DNA of 64,000 bases from Corinectria fuckeliana (taxonomy: Eukaryota > Ascomycota > Sordariomycetes > Hypocreales > Nectriaceae): assembly GCA_019137255.1 (NCBI GenBank), contig WPDH01000055.1, forward strand, positions 115,180 to 179,179, read 5' to 3'. Under the pieces are notes generated by a model. It was not told the origin of the DNA, ran no database searches, and was given only the letters and a program-made list of their open reading frames with translations. Shown in pieces: positions 21,031 through 31,900 of this stretch (the first letter of the stretch is position 1; each line of letters opens with the position of its first letter). The translations under genes were made by a program, and so were the position numbers.

Positions 21031-22557
21031 ATGGCTCCTGCCAGCCCCCAAGGCAAGCGCAAGGCCACAGATGCGCCCGTCTCTCCTCCGCTCACCAAAC
21101 GGAAGATCCAGAGCGGCACTACCAGTATGCTGCCGCGACCCTTGCGACACGAGAGGAAGCACCACTGATTGACCTGGATCTAGAGAATGCTGTCGCAAAC
21201 TTCTTTACTCCGGCGTCGCAGAAACCCAAGGACCAAACCACGTGGTCTGAGCGAAGCCCCAACGATGATATCCCTGCGACCCTCCTCGTCGGCCGTTACG
21301 AACCGGAAGTGAAAGAAGACAGAAAGATTAAAAGGAGGAAAATCGCTGCTTTCGACCTCGACTCGACGCTTATAGCAACGTCATCAGGGAAAAAACACGG
21401 CGGCAGCGCTTCTGATTGGAAGTGGTGGGACAATGGCGTGCCTGGGAGGCTGAGGGAGCTGTACCGAGACGGGTACCGTGTGGTGATTCTCTCCAACCAA
21501 GCAGGACTCACGCTTCACTTCGATGCCAACTTCAAGGGCCCCAAAGCGGCGTCTCAGAAGCGAGTGGGCGACTTCAAGCAGAAATGCAGCGCCGTCTTGA
21601 GCAACTTGGACCTGCCTACGTCCGTCTACGCCGCCACCGGTCGAGACATCTACAGGAAACCGCGGAACGGTATGTGGAGGGAGCTGTGCGACGACTATGA
21701 CATCCCCGAGGAGGAGGTGGACCTCGAGAACAGCATCTTCGTCGGCGATGCGGGAGGCCGAATAGCCTCGCTGGGCAAGGGAGCAGATGGTGTTGCGGCC
21801 GTGGCCAAAGACTTTAGCTGCTCCGACAGGAACTTTGCACACAACGTCGGCATCAAATACCAAACGCCAGAGGAGTTCTTCCTGGGACAGAAGCCGCGGA
21901 CTTTTATCCGAGACTTCGACCTAGCCCACCACCCATACGCAGGCGGAGAAAATGCGGCCGGGGACGCAACATCGGACGGACCCCGCGTGGAGTTTGCAAA
22001 GACTAACGACCAAGACGTCGTCTTGTTTTGCGGGCCCCCTGGGGCTGGGAAGAGCACCTTCTATTGGAAATACCTCAAGCCGCTCGGGTATGCGAGGATC
22101 AACCAGGACACCCTCAAGAGTCGCGACAAATGCCTCCAGACCGCTAAGGAGCATCTTGGGGAAGGAGAGTCGATTGCCATTGGTCTGTCCCCCACACTAT
22201 CCCCATTACCCCGTCCGAGCGGCTGACTGAAGGATTTTTCTCACAGACAATACAAACGCCGATCTCAGCACTAGGTCTCTGTGGATTGACCTTGCCAAGA
22301 AGTTCGGCGTTCCGATCCGATGCGTGTGGTTCTCTACACCCCTGCCGCTGTGTGAGCACAACGATGCCGTCCGCGCACTCAACATGTCGATGAACCCAGA
22401 GACGAGACAGGCGTTGCCAAAATTAGCCTTCACCGGCTTCGCGTCGCGGTACAAGGCGCCTCAGCAGAGGGAAGGGTTCCAAGACGTTACCGAGGTCCGC
22501 TTCCGGTTCCTAGGCTCCGAGGAGGAATATAAAATATGGGGACGGTATTGGGCGTGA
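21031..22557 (+). CDS. PNK1: Polynucleotide kinase 3'-phosphatase
   Basis: Exons 21031-21124, 21184-22182 and 22247-22557 give 467 residues in consistent phase. The N-terminus has a Lys/Arg-rich SPPLTKRKIQSGTT segment (probable nuclear signal) and NAVANFFTPASQKP, which resembles a PCNA-interacting peptide. The HAD-type phosphatase domain starts at AAFDLDSTLIATSSG (nucleophile Asp and its partner Asp) with VILSNQAG and FVGDAGGR. The kinase domain has the P-loop GPPGAGKST, then INQDTLKSRDKC and, in exon 3, DNTNADLSTR and IRCVWFSTP. The enzyme removes 3' phosphates and adds 5' phosphates at DNA breaks before ligation in the nucleus. All catalytic motifs are intact. Confidence 0.92.
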
Positions 22558-24150
22558 GGGGAAGAGCGGCAAACATCATGCCATCCCGCTCGAGGTGGAC
22601 ACCGGCCGACAGCAGGCAGACGCGAATAATGTAGTACAGCGTACTACGTACATGGTAGGTCTGCGTGGCGGTTTCGGGGTGTGTTGGGCAGGACGGCGCA
22701 AGGTGCATGGGGATGGGGATGGCTCCTAAGGATCTCGTGGACCGTCGGACTGACGCCGCTACCCCGGCACGCCGCCAGGAACCCCCGTCGAGAATTGTCA
22801 TGAACCCGGAGCTCTCCGCACCTCGTGAGCAATGATCCCTCAAAGATGACCAGAGACGACTACTACATAATTAGTAGGTAGTACATGCGTACTAATACAG
22901 TATGTAATACTATGTAGTACATGTTAGTGTAGAGATGAACCGGGGGTGGCCCGCTTTGTGGATTAGTGTCGGGGAACAGAAACGGAGCCGGGCCGATTCC
23001 TTGTTTACGAGCCTATCCCCTTCCCCCTCAACATGCTGACGCCGATGGTTGCTAAGAAGCCATGTGCCTTGTTTATGGAGACGGGCCTGCGGGGGAGTCG
23101 GAGTGTGGAGGCGGCGCGGGTTCTTTTGTGGTCAGGGCGTTAGCGGGAGTAGTATGAATAACCGTATTTTATCCTTGACTAAGACGAGTGCCGGACTCGG
23201 TTCTGGCCAAGCTGGTTCAAGGCGGTGTCGCGAGACGGGAGTGTGTTGAGCGAGGGCTGGGTTGTCGTGGTTGTTTTTGTAGATGGCGTCGGCGGCTCTG
23301 GTACGCCGATATACAATCGCCATTCCCTCCGGAGTAGTCCCGCCACCAATTGGCCCATCTGCCAAGCTTGAGGCTCACGGCAGTTGTGCCTCTTGCTTGG
23401 CAAGGCGGGAACAGGCAATCCGTGATGCTGCGACGCCTGCAACTGGGTGGCGGGCGGGCGGGCGGGTCCCTCGAAGGGTTCCAAGGTGACTAGTCAGATG
23501 CGCGGGCTGGGCGACTCGATCCCGATTAGGACAAAGAGCGCCCGCAGCGATGCGAAAAAGGCCGCTTGGGATGTCCAAAAAAATTTAGTATATCGAGGAG
23601 GACGGGATGATATAAACTTGGACGATGGTGCTCACACGCCTTTCTGAAAAATGGGGGACTGCACAGCACTCACTTGTTCTGGAATAAATAGTCCGCTAAA
23701 TACCTGCCCTGCATCTGGGCTAGATTCTCTGCCGACGAGATTGCCGTCCGGACACGACGACGCATGCAATCCTTCCTGCACCCTCCATTACTCGTGCAAC
23801 GATAGCAGCGGGGGGGGGGGGCATGTCTTTCGCGTCCTGCTTCCCCCCTCACCAAGGGCAAAAGGTGGAACCGGTTGGGGTGACGGGGTGATGGCCCATT
23901 ACGAATCTTCTCCAAATCCTACCCCACGATAACCCCAAATCTTCACTAACGTAACTAGAGAGCGACGGCGATGGGGGTGATGGTAGTTGGTGGCAGGGGA
24001 GCGGGGAATGGATCCATTGGGCGCGCGGGAATCCTCCGTTCAAAGACTTGCCCGGTCCGGCTTCGACCATGTAGGCCATGTAAGAGGGTGTCACGGCGAA
24101 CCCGGGGGGAGTCCGTCCTGGCATCGTCAACAATAAATACATCCTCCAGG
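22558..24150. other. Intergenic, about 1.6 kb without a supported gene
   Basis: No coherent protein. A cluster of short GTACTAC/GTAGTAC palindromic motifs occurs at about 22630-22660 and 22855-22925, and an uninterrupted run of 12 G at 23810-23821. Much of the rest is probably the upstream region of the sugar porter. Confidence 0.5.
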
Positions 24151-24164
24151 TCCTCCTCAGGTTC

Positions 24165-24263
24165 TTCCATTCCTCTCCTCTCCTCTCCTCTCCCCCCTCA
24201 TACCTCGCCCCCTTCTCCTCCTCCCCCCTCCCCCTCCCCCTCCCCCGAATCCAGTCTCTCACA
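24165..24263 (+). promoter_or_regulatory. Long pyrimidine tract upstream of the sugar porter
   Basis: Nearly pure C/T with several TCTCC pentamers, immediately before ATG 24264. CT tracts of this kind mark the transcription start region or 5' UTR of strongly expressed fungal genes. Confidence 0.6.
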
Positions 24264-26014
24264 ATGGCCGGAGGAGTCAAGAAGCCCGTCAACATCTTCA
24301 GGCTAAAGGACCTCGGCGAGCCCGAGGGCGCCTTCAACTGGCGCCTGTGGTTCGCCGTCGTCTCCTTCGCCCTGCTGGGCGCGGCGCGAGGTATCGACGA
24401 GGGCCTCATCTCGGGTGCCTTCAACTCGGCCGACTTCAAGTCCACCATCCACTACGACTCCTACACCAAGGTCGAGCAGGCCAACATCAAGGCCAACGTG
24501 TCGGCCATGGTGCAGATCGGATCCGTCGGCGGCGCTCTCATGTAAGATCGATGCTCACCCCCTCTTCCGCTCGGTGCGTGACAGCCCATGTATCTCTGAC
24601 GCTCGCTTGCAGTGCTTTCGTCATCTGTGATCGCGTCGGTCGCATCTGGGCCACTCGCTTCCTCTGCATGCTCTGGGCCCTGGGCATTGCCATCTTCATG
24701 GCCGGCGGCGTCAAGGGCAACCTCGGCGCCATCTACGCCGGCCGGTTCATCGCCGGTCTCGGCGTGGGACAGACACCGGTCGTCGGACCCGTCTACATCG
24801 CCGAAGTTGCCCCTGCATCCGTCCGCGGCCTCTGCACCTGCTTCTTCACCGGCGCCGTCTACCTCGGCATCGTGCTGGCCTACTTCACCAACTACGGCTG
24901 TGCCGTCAACATGTCGGAGCACACGCACAACCGGTGGCTGGTCCCCACCAGCCTGCACATCATGATGTCCGGCATCATCCTCATCCTCATGTTCTTCCAG
25001 TCCGAGTCGCCCCGCTTCCTCGTCAAGCAGGGCAAGCCCGACCAGGCCGCCAAGGTCATGGCGCGGATCCGCCAGCAGCCCGTCGACGGCGAGTACATCC
25101 TCAGCGAGGTCGCATCCATCCAGAACGCCCTCGACCACGAGCTCGAAGCCACCAAGGGCGTCGGCATCCTGGGCAAGCTCAAGGAGATGTTCCTCGTCCC
25201 CAGCAACCTGTACCGCCTCTACCTCAGCAGCATGGTCCAGTTCCTCGGGCAGTGGTCCGGCGCCGGCTCCATCACCCTGTACGCCCCCGACCTGTTCAAC
25301 CTGCTCGGCATCACTGGCAGTGAGGAGTCGCTGCTCGTCACGGCCGTTTTCGGCATTGTCAAGCTCACCGCTGCCCTGATCTGCGCCCTGTTCCTCGTCG
25401 ATGTCATCGGACGCAAGCGGGCTCTCCTCACCGGCATCACCCTGCAGACCATCGCCATGCTCTACGTCGCGGCCTTCCTCACCAAGGTCCCGCAGCTGGG
25501 CGTCGTCGACGACTTCTCCCTGCCCGACGCCGACCGCGGAGCCAGCCGAGGCGCCGTCGCCATGATCTACGTGTCCGGCTTTGGCTGGGCTCTCGGCTGG
25601 AACTCGATGCAGTACCTCCTCACGGCCGAGCTCTTCCCTCTCCGCATCCGAGCCCTGGCTACCTCATGGGCCATGACGCTGCACTTCGCCAACCAGTACG
25701 GCAACTCGCGCGCCGTGCCCAACATGCTGCTGCCCACGACCGACGGCGGCATCTCGCCCAAGGGCACCTTCTGGTGCTTCGCCGCCGTCACCTTCATTGG
25801 TGGTGTCTGGGTCTGGATCTCGGTTCCCGAGACAAGCGGCCGCAGCCTCGAGAGCATGGACCATCTGTTCGACCTGCCCTGGTACAAGATTGGTCTGTAC
25901 GGCAACAAGGATGCCGACGACAAGGACATGGCCAAGGATGAGAAGCAGCGCATTGCCGAGGAGGACCACGGCATGGGTCAAGAGGTCGAGGACAAGCGAA
26001 GACAAATTGTCTAA
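24264..26014 (+). CDS. MFS sugar porter family transporter
   Basis: Exons 24264-24541 and 24613-26014 (71-nt intron, GTAAGA...TTGCAG) give 559 residues with about 12 hydrophobic segments. Sugar-porter signatures are present: RGIDEGLISGAF near TM1, DRVGRI in the TM2-3 loop, RFIAGLGVG, SESPRFLVKQG before the central loop, DVIGRKRALL, and PETSGRSLE after TM12. It should be a plasma-membrane symporter or uniporter for a sugar or sugar-like acid; the exact substrate cannot be read from the sequence. The C-terminal tail is highly charged (KDADDKDMAKDEKQR). The gene is GC-rich with strong codon bias, suggesting high expression. Confidence 0.9.
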
Positions 26015-26696
26015 AGCGAACCGAGTTACTCCGTTGTGATGATTGGTGGCATGAAATGAGATGAGATATTTACGTCATGATCCTCTGGGAAGCCGGAGAG
26101 GTCCTGTATAGTCTAGCATCCTACTTGCGCGCCTTGCGGTAGGCAAATTTACATACAGACTCAAAGAGTCAATTAGGCCAACGAGCCTCCAAGCCTCAAC
26201 ATGAACACTCCTCCACATGAACCTGTGATTGCATTTACTGGCTTGAAAAATTATCGGGTACTGTAACAAAACACGCTTTAGAATCGTTATTGGCTGGGTC
26301 ATAAGATGGGATATTATTGTTGTTGAGTGACCGCTATCTGACATACGCCTAATCAACGTCCTTCTCGACCAGGTAGGGAAAGCCGTCCTCCTACGACCCC
26401 AAGATCGATGCTAAAATCTAAAGCCTTATCAGCAAGACGAGGAAGGTAAGTGAAAAGGAAAGGGGAAAGGACACCTAGAAGGATACTTGTCGTGTATTCC
26501 CATAGTAAAAAAGGTGCTAGAATACAAAGACTGACCCCAGTCTATCCAATGACTCCAGTCTATCCAATGTTCTCCCTCGGAGGAAAGTCATGTAAAGAGA
26601 CTTTGATTGTCAGGGATGCCACCAACGCCTGTTGTCACGAATCCAAAGGCTTGGAGATGATATTCTATAGCTTGCCAACTGTGACGGGATTACCGT
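26015..26696. other. Convergent intergenic region
   Basis: No gene is seen. An imperfect tandem duplication of about 18 bp (CCAGTCTATCCAAT twice) lies at about 26535-26569. Confidence 0.55.
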
Positions 26697-27911
26697 CTAA
26701 GAGCGCTTAGGCACAATTCCCCTGGCCAAGAACCTGCTCTTCCCTTTGGTCAATTTGAGAGACGGAAGGTTGGTATCACGCAGTTTGGGATCAATCAGGT
26801 TGAGATCAACCAGTTCGGGCCCCGAATTTGCCGTTTGAGGTGCGGTATCCTGGGATTCCGACTGCGATGGGACACCGCCACGCGTTTGGCCCAAGTCCTG
26901 GCCGGGCATCGGTGGCTGGCTAAGACTTTGACCGGGCATCATCGACTGGCTAGGACTCTGGGCGGGCATCGTCAGCTGGCCAAAACTCTGGGTGGGTATT
27001 GTTGACTGGTTGGGCATCGTCGACTGGCTAAGCTGTGGCATATAGTTAGATGTGGAAGTCAACTGGTTAACGGCAATGGGAAAATTGGGCGACGGCATGC
27101 CTGCAAAGCCGGGAGAACTAATGGAGGGCCATGGGTGGGGTTGAGCGCCTGTGAATGGCATGGGCGGCGGCATGGGCACTGGCGGTGGAGGACCAAAGGG
27201 GCCTTCAAAGCGATTCACGGGGGGGGCCGGATAAGTGGTGCCTGCAAGACCGTGATAAGCAGGAGTCGGATGATTAAGACGAGCCATAGAAGTACCCCCC
27301 GGAGGAGGCGTCAGTCCGGGAGACGCAACCAGGTTACTGGGAGGGGCCGGATGGGTGGTGTTTGCAGGACTGAGATGAGGGGGGGTCGGAGGACATCGGG
27401 GAGCCACATATGGACACCCGGGAGGAGGCGGTGGTCCGAGATAGGCAACTAGTTGGTCAGGATGGAGCGGGTGACGCACCAGAGGAGGATACGCGGCGGG
27501 TATCATCTGAAGAGGCCTGCCATACAGATTAGCCTGATATCGATCGACCTCGGAGAATCCTGGTGGGCTATCGATGTGGCCAAGGGTGAGCCGTCTCGGC
27601 CGAGGAAAACCACCGGGGACTTGCATGGGCGGGCCCGACGCAGCCCCAACGGGCGTCTGCGGCATGCGGAAGCCGTCGAGCCCGTCGCTTCGGTCGGACG
27701 CCGCAGACAAGGCCCCGATGCTCCGGCGCGAGGAGTGGGAAGAGCCGGAATCGGACGAGATGTCGCTTGGGTTCCACGACTGGCGCAGGCGGGACGGGAC
27801 GGCGGGAGTGCTGCTGACTACACTCATGGAAGCTCGGCGCTGCGGCCTGTCTGGCAGCCGCGGGTCGGGTGTTCGGGCAATGGCCCGGAGGCGTCTATCT
27901 CTTGCAGACAT
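26697..27911 (-). CDS. Proline-rich low-complexity protein, unknown
   Basis: Single exon, 404 residues from ATG 27911. Residues 1-90 are Arg- and Ser-rich. About 90-270 is Pro-rich with many PPP motifs, and about 270-350 holds degenerate repeats of the form (T/S)MPxQSxxQ. The last 40 residues are conserved-looking and basic (FLARGIVPKRS). No globular domain, signal peptide or membrane span is visible. Most of it is probably disordered; a scaffold or RNA-associated role would be speculation. The 5' leader on this strand contains a CAA repeat directly before the start. Confidence 0.7.
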   Translation of the reverse strand: MSARDRRLRAIARTPDPRLPDRPQRRASMSVVSSTPAVPSRLRQSWNPSDISSDSGSSHSSRRSIGALSAASDRSDGLDGFRMPQTPVGAASGPPMQVPGGFPRPRRLTLGHIDSPPGFSEVDRYQANLYGRPLQMIPAAYPPLVRHPLHPDQLVAYLGPPPPPGCPYVAPRCPPTPPHLSPANTTHPAPPSNLVASPGLTPPPGGTSMARLNHPTPAYHGLAGTTYPAPPVNRFEGPFGPPPPVPMPPPMPFTGAQPHPWPSISSPGFAGMPSPNFPIAVNQLTSTSNYMPQLSQSTMPNQSTIPTQSFGQLTMPAQSPSQSMMPGQSLSQPPMPGQDLGQTRGGVPSQSESQDTAPQTANSGPELVDLNLIDPKLRDTNLPSLKLTKGKSRFLARGIVPKRS

Positions 27912-27912
27912 G

Positions 27913-27943
<31 letters not shown>

Positions 27944-28938
27944 CAGTCTGGATTGTCTCGTCGAGATCCGCGGATGCCGGTTGGCTAGTGCTAAGGCGGT
28001 TGGTGGTGCAGAGCTTCAGAGCTTCTCCGCTGGGAAGAAGAGGATGAGTCGAGAAGGGTTAGAAAGGCGAGGAGAGAGGTTAGAGACTCTCGGTCGCAAG
28101 ACGGTGGTTTTATAGACTACGGCTGTGTTCACGGAGAACCGTGTTCAGAAACCATAGTTTGCTTGTACGCAATCGCGTTGAAACCGCTGTTCCCCGCCTA
28201 CTGTCAATTATCACGGTGTTCAACGAGGCAGCAATGTGACGTCAGGTGTTCTGACCAGCGGTGCAAAACTGAACGTTTTCGGAACAAAGCTGAGCACCGG
28301 GGCTCTCATCCAAACTTCAAGGTAGTTCTGGTGTGGATGTATCCAGTTGGCATGAGTTCAAAGAACACAAGCTTTTTGGCGCGGTTGAGCTATGGTTTCT
28401 CAATTCAATAGAAAGAAAAAAGGCATGCCTCCTAGCACTGAACTCTGCTGATATCATAATCCGGAAGTCCGCAACGACCAACACAGTAAGGAAGAGGCAG
28501 AAATCGCGAAAAGAATAGTAGCAAGGTTGGTGACCACCTATTATGAGAGATGTGACCTGCCCAAGAGCAAGGTTCCTTGACTTTTAGTGTAGCGGTAATT
28601 GACATAACCTGTTGTGTTGGGCGGTTCCGTAACGCAGCTTACTTGTCACGGCCCAGGTTGAGACCAGGCGGTCACAACCGGAAACCCGAACTCACCCCGA
28701 CTACGTGAGCCAGACCGCACGACTCACTCCATCGCGATGAGCCACGACAACGGACTCACCACCCCCTGGTGAACCCACGCAGTTACTATAGTATATATAC
28801 ACATCCATTTAGCACATTAGACAGGAACCTTAAGCTCCTTAGCTATCAACACACTTGGTTACATTGAATCCACCATTCTACCATTGCCAGCCTTATAGCT
28901 AGATTCTCGAAATAACTATAGGGAAAGCCAGTCACGCT
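27912..28938. other. Intergenic; possible solo LTR around 28644-28860
   Basis: The leader (CAA)n/(CCA)n microsatellite is at 27912-27945. From 28644 a stretch begins TGTCACGGCCC, carries a TATATATACACA box at about 28790 and reaches AACACA at about 28853, an LTR-like organisation. I could not find a convincing target-site duplication or a second copy in the window. Confidence 0.3.
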
Positions 28939-31900
28939 TCATTTCCAAAATTTGCGCTGCGGAACCACGGACCACGTCTCTGCCGTAAAGGCCAGATCCG
29001 AGTCCTGACGCAGCTTTTCCGGGTTCAAGTACACTCGCAAGTCAACCGTCGACTTGTTCACGTCGAAGACGCGCGCGACCAGGTACACAGTGGGAGAGAC
29101 CAAAGGCGACGAGGCGGCGTTGGCATAGTCTCTCATCTGCGAAACATAGTTAGCTTCAGCCTGGAGTTTGAAGGGAGGGGACTTGCCCTTTGGTATTGCC
29201 CTTTACCGACGTAAAACGGCGTGTCGCATTTTCCGGTGGTGCACTTCACCTCGATGAAGTACCGGGGTGTCTTCTTGAGCCAGGCTTCTCGCTGTAGGTG
29301 GCCTTTGCTCACCAGCAGTTCTGTGAGAACCCTGTCTGTGTCGTGGTACACAATGTCTGAGGTTTCGGTCCCAATCCAGGACGGCATGTCGGAGTATTTG
29401 AAGTGGACCGTGACGTGTTTCCGCATGTTGCTCTGCCAGTTGTGTCTGCCAAACCCAGGCAATGATGGGTCGAGCCTTGAGAGAAGCTCGAATACCTATT
29501 TCGATTGTTAAGGTAGCTCATCTCATCAAACATGCTGTTACAGCAGTCTACTCACAAACAGTTCTCCGAGAGCCCCAATCTTCATATCCCTTTCCAGAGG
29601 AGACCTCGAGCCAAACCTCCTCGACGACTCGATCTCGCTGGGGGCTACCGACACTGACAGGCCGCCAAACAGAGTTGAAATATCGGGAGAGCCCTTGGCG
29701 GGGAAGCTGGCTGTCGCCGCAGCGGAGATGACGCCCTCCACGAGCCTCATGTACTCCGGGTCGTGACTTGGAACCGGCTCTGGGGTCGTCGCTGCTGACG
29801 AACCGAACGATGAAATGGACGGTGCCTGGGGTGGAGGCCCGAATAGGAACAGCGGCCGACTGGCCGGGTTCCTGACCGCGCTGTTGCTTGCGACGTTTGA
29901 TCCTGAGAACGGCGATGTTCTCCCGGGAGTGTCTTCCTCGGTCGTGGGTATAGGTGCAAGCAGCTTTCTGGGGGTGGCCATCGGGCTAGAGCTGGCTGTT
30001 GACGAAGCCAAGGCCGGGGAACGGCATCGGGATATTGCGTCGGCGAACTGATCTACAACTGAACCGCCGTCGAATTCCGAGTCCGACTGGTTGACATCAT
30101 CATTTTCCGTTGGCGGCGAAACCATTCTCTCAAGCTCTTCGCCCGTTTCGTCGTCAATGTCGACTTCGACTTCGTCTGGGACGTCCACGTCGATGATACC
30201 CTCAGCTTCGAGGATCTGCGTCACGTTGATCATCGGCGCATTCAAGACGGAAGTGACTACGTGGGCCGCTCTGGATCCCGGATCCTTGGTGTAAAGCGTG
30301 TCCCGGTTTGTCATCATCCACTCCAAGAGGCGTCGGGGGAGGGTTGAGAAGTAGCAGAACCCCTGGGCCTTTGGATCATGCGGCACGTATACCTTCAGCA
30401 CGTTTTCGCTCTCTCGAAGGTGCAGCTCGCTCTTCTCCTGGGAATGAACGATGTCATGCCCGTCTTGGGATAGGTGAAGCTCTGAGGAGATGCCGTCCGT
30501 CTCGTAGACTTCGGTGCGGAGGAGGATCTTGTACAGCTCCAGACTGTGGTCAGCGGCACGGGGACTGTTGAAGTGAACAGCAATCCTGCAGATGCAGTCA
30601 GCGACGAATATCGAGTAAGCATCTGCATCTCCTACCTGAAGAATGCATGTGCCTTCTGCCTGATGTCTCGGTCTGGGTACTGCAGGCGATCCATTCGGCC
30701 TCCCGACACCGTTGAGATCTCCCTCACAACTGTAGAAAGATACCTAGACTCGATACCGAGCCATTCGAAAAAGGGCTTCAGCCTCCGGACTTCGTCGAGA
30801 TCAAAATCCAAAAGCTTGGCTCGGGCCCGAAATATCTGCCTCAGTGATTTGCGGTCCGCAATGGCAAATTGCGTCCTGCCGGTGTGCAACATGGGTGAAC
30901 CATTGGGATGCAACACTGGATGGATCTTGCCAGAGACGATTTCCTGTGCACCAGGGAAGAAGCCACCCTCCGAGTCCAGAAGCGAGTTGAACGCCCAAAT
31001 GGTTTCCTTCGCCGTGGCTATTGATGGGCCGGGTTCTCGCGATCCCATTTCTTTCATCTCGTCGTAGGCCATCTGGATCGTAAGCTCTTGGACACCCAAT
31101 GAGCCCACGAAGAAATCCTCAAGGTCGGAGTACAGGTCGTTGAGTGGCACTCTTCCTTGAATCTGAGTGGCACTCGACCAGAGACACTGGGCAATAGAAT
31201 ACCAGCCGCTGGTGTGGCCGAAGGTAGCATAGATCAGCCGCTCCTTCGCGAAGGCATCTCTGTACGCTGGTTAGATAGGAATTTAAGGGGTAAAGTTAAT
31301 ACGCACCTTAAACACTCAGTATCCTGTGTGGATAGCCCTTGGCTTGCAGTCTCCAGGAAGCTGTACAACTTGGAAATCCAGTCAAAGTCTTCGCTCCCGG
31401 TGACTTTCAGGTGGCGAATCTCGCCCAGGTATGTTTTCCAGGTGCAGTCCGAGATCTGTAGAGTCGCTTTGAAAAACTGCCCCAATACGTCCATGTCTTC
31501 TTGAGCTCGGTCAAACTCCTTTCGGTACAGGCGTTCCAGCGGGTATGCGGTCCGCATATTCTCATGGGCATCCCATAGACACTTGTCCGGCGGAGCCCAA
31601 AGTGCAGGTCGTGACACGTCCCCGGGTACGAAAACGAGGCAATCGTCCTTGAATTCTTTCCTATTCGCTGTTACCATCTCACGGCAAGGCCTGGAAATGT
31701 GGATGTAGATGCCTACCTGACAATGTCCATGGCCTCTAGAATATCTTCGGACTCTCTGCAGCGGGAGTAGATGGTCTCGTAGAGGTCTAGAACCCTAGAA
31801 CTGCGGCGAACTGCTGGAGCTGTGTTGCTATACCGGATATCTTTGAGAATACTGATATAAAAGTCGAGATCATCTTCATCACCCACACAAAGGTGCTGAA

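Noticed and set aside
20600..21031. Ankyrin-like minus-strand frame upstream of MED18
   Set aside because: No ATG start, overlaps the MED18 start in another frame and occupies the divergent promoter.
24347..24612. Upstream extension of the transporter frame from 24347
   Set aside because: It reads out of frame through exon 1 and through the intron; the spliced start at 24264 gives the family-like N-terminus.
24461..25138. 225-codon minus-strand frame
   Set aside because: Antisense shadow of the GC-rich, codon-biased sugar porter.
31691..31716. 26-nt intron in the ATPase gene ending at TTTCCAG
   Set aside because: Too short to be spliced; the acceptor at 31661 (GCGAATAG) gives 56 nt, a branch site and the right phase.
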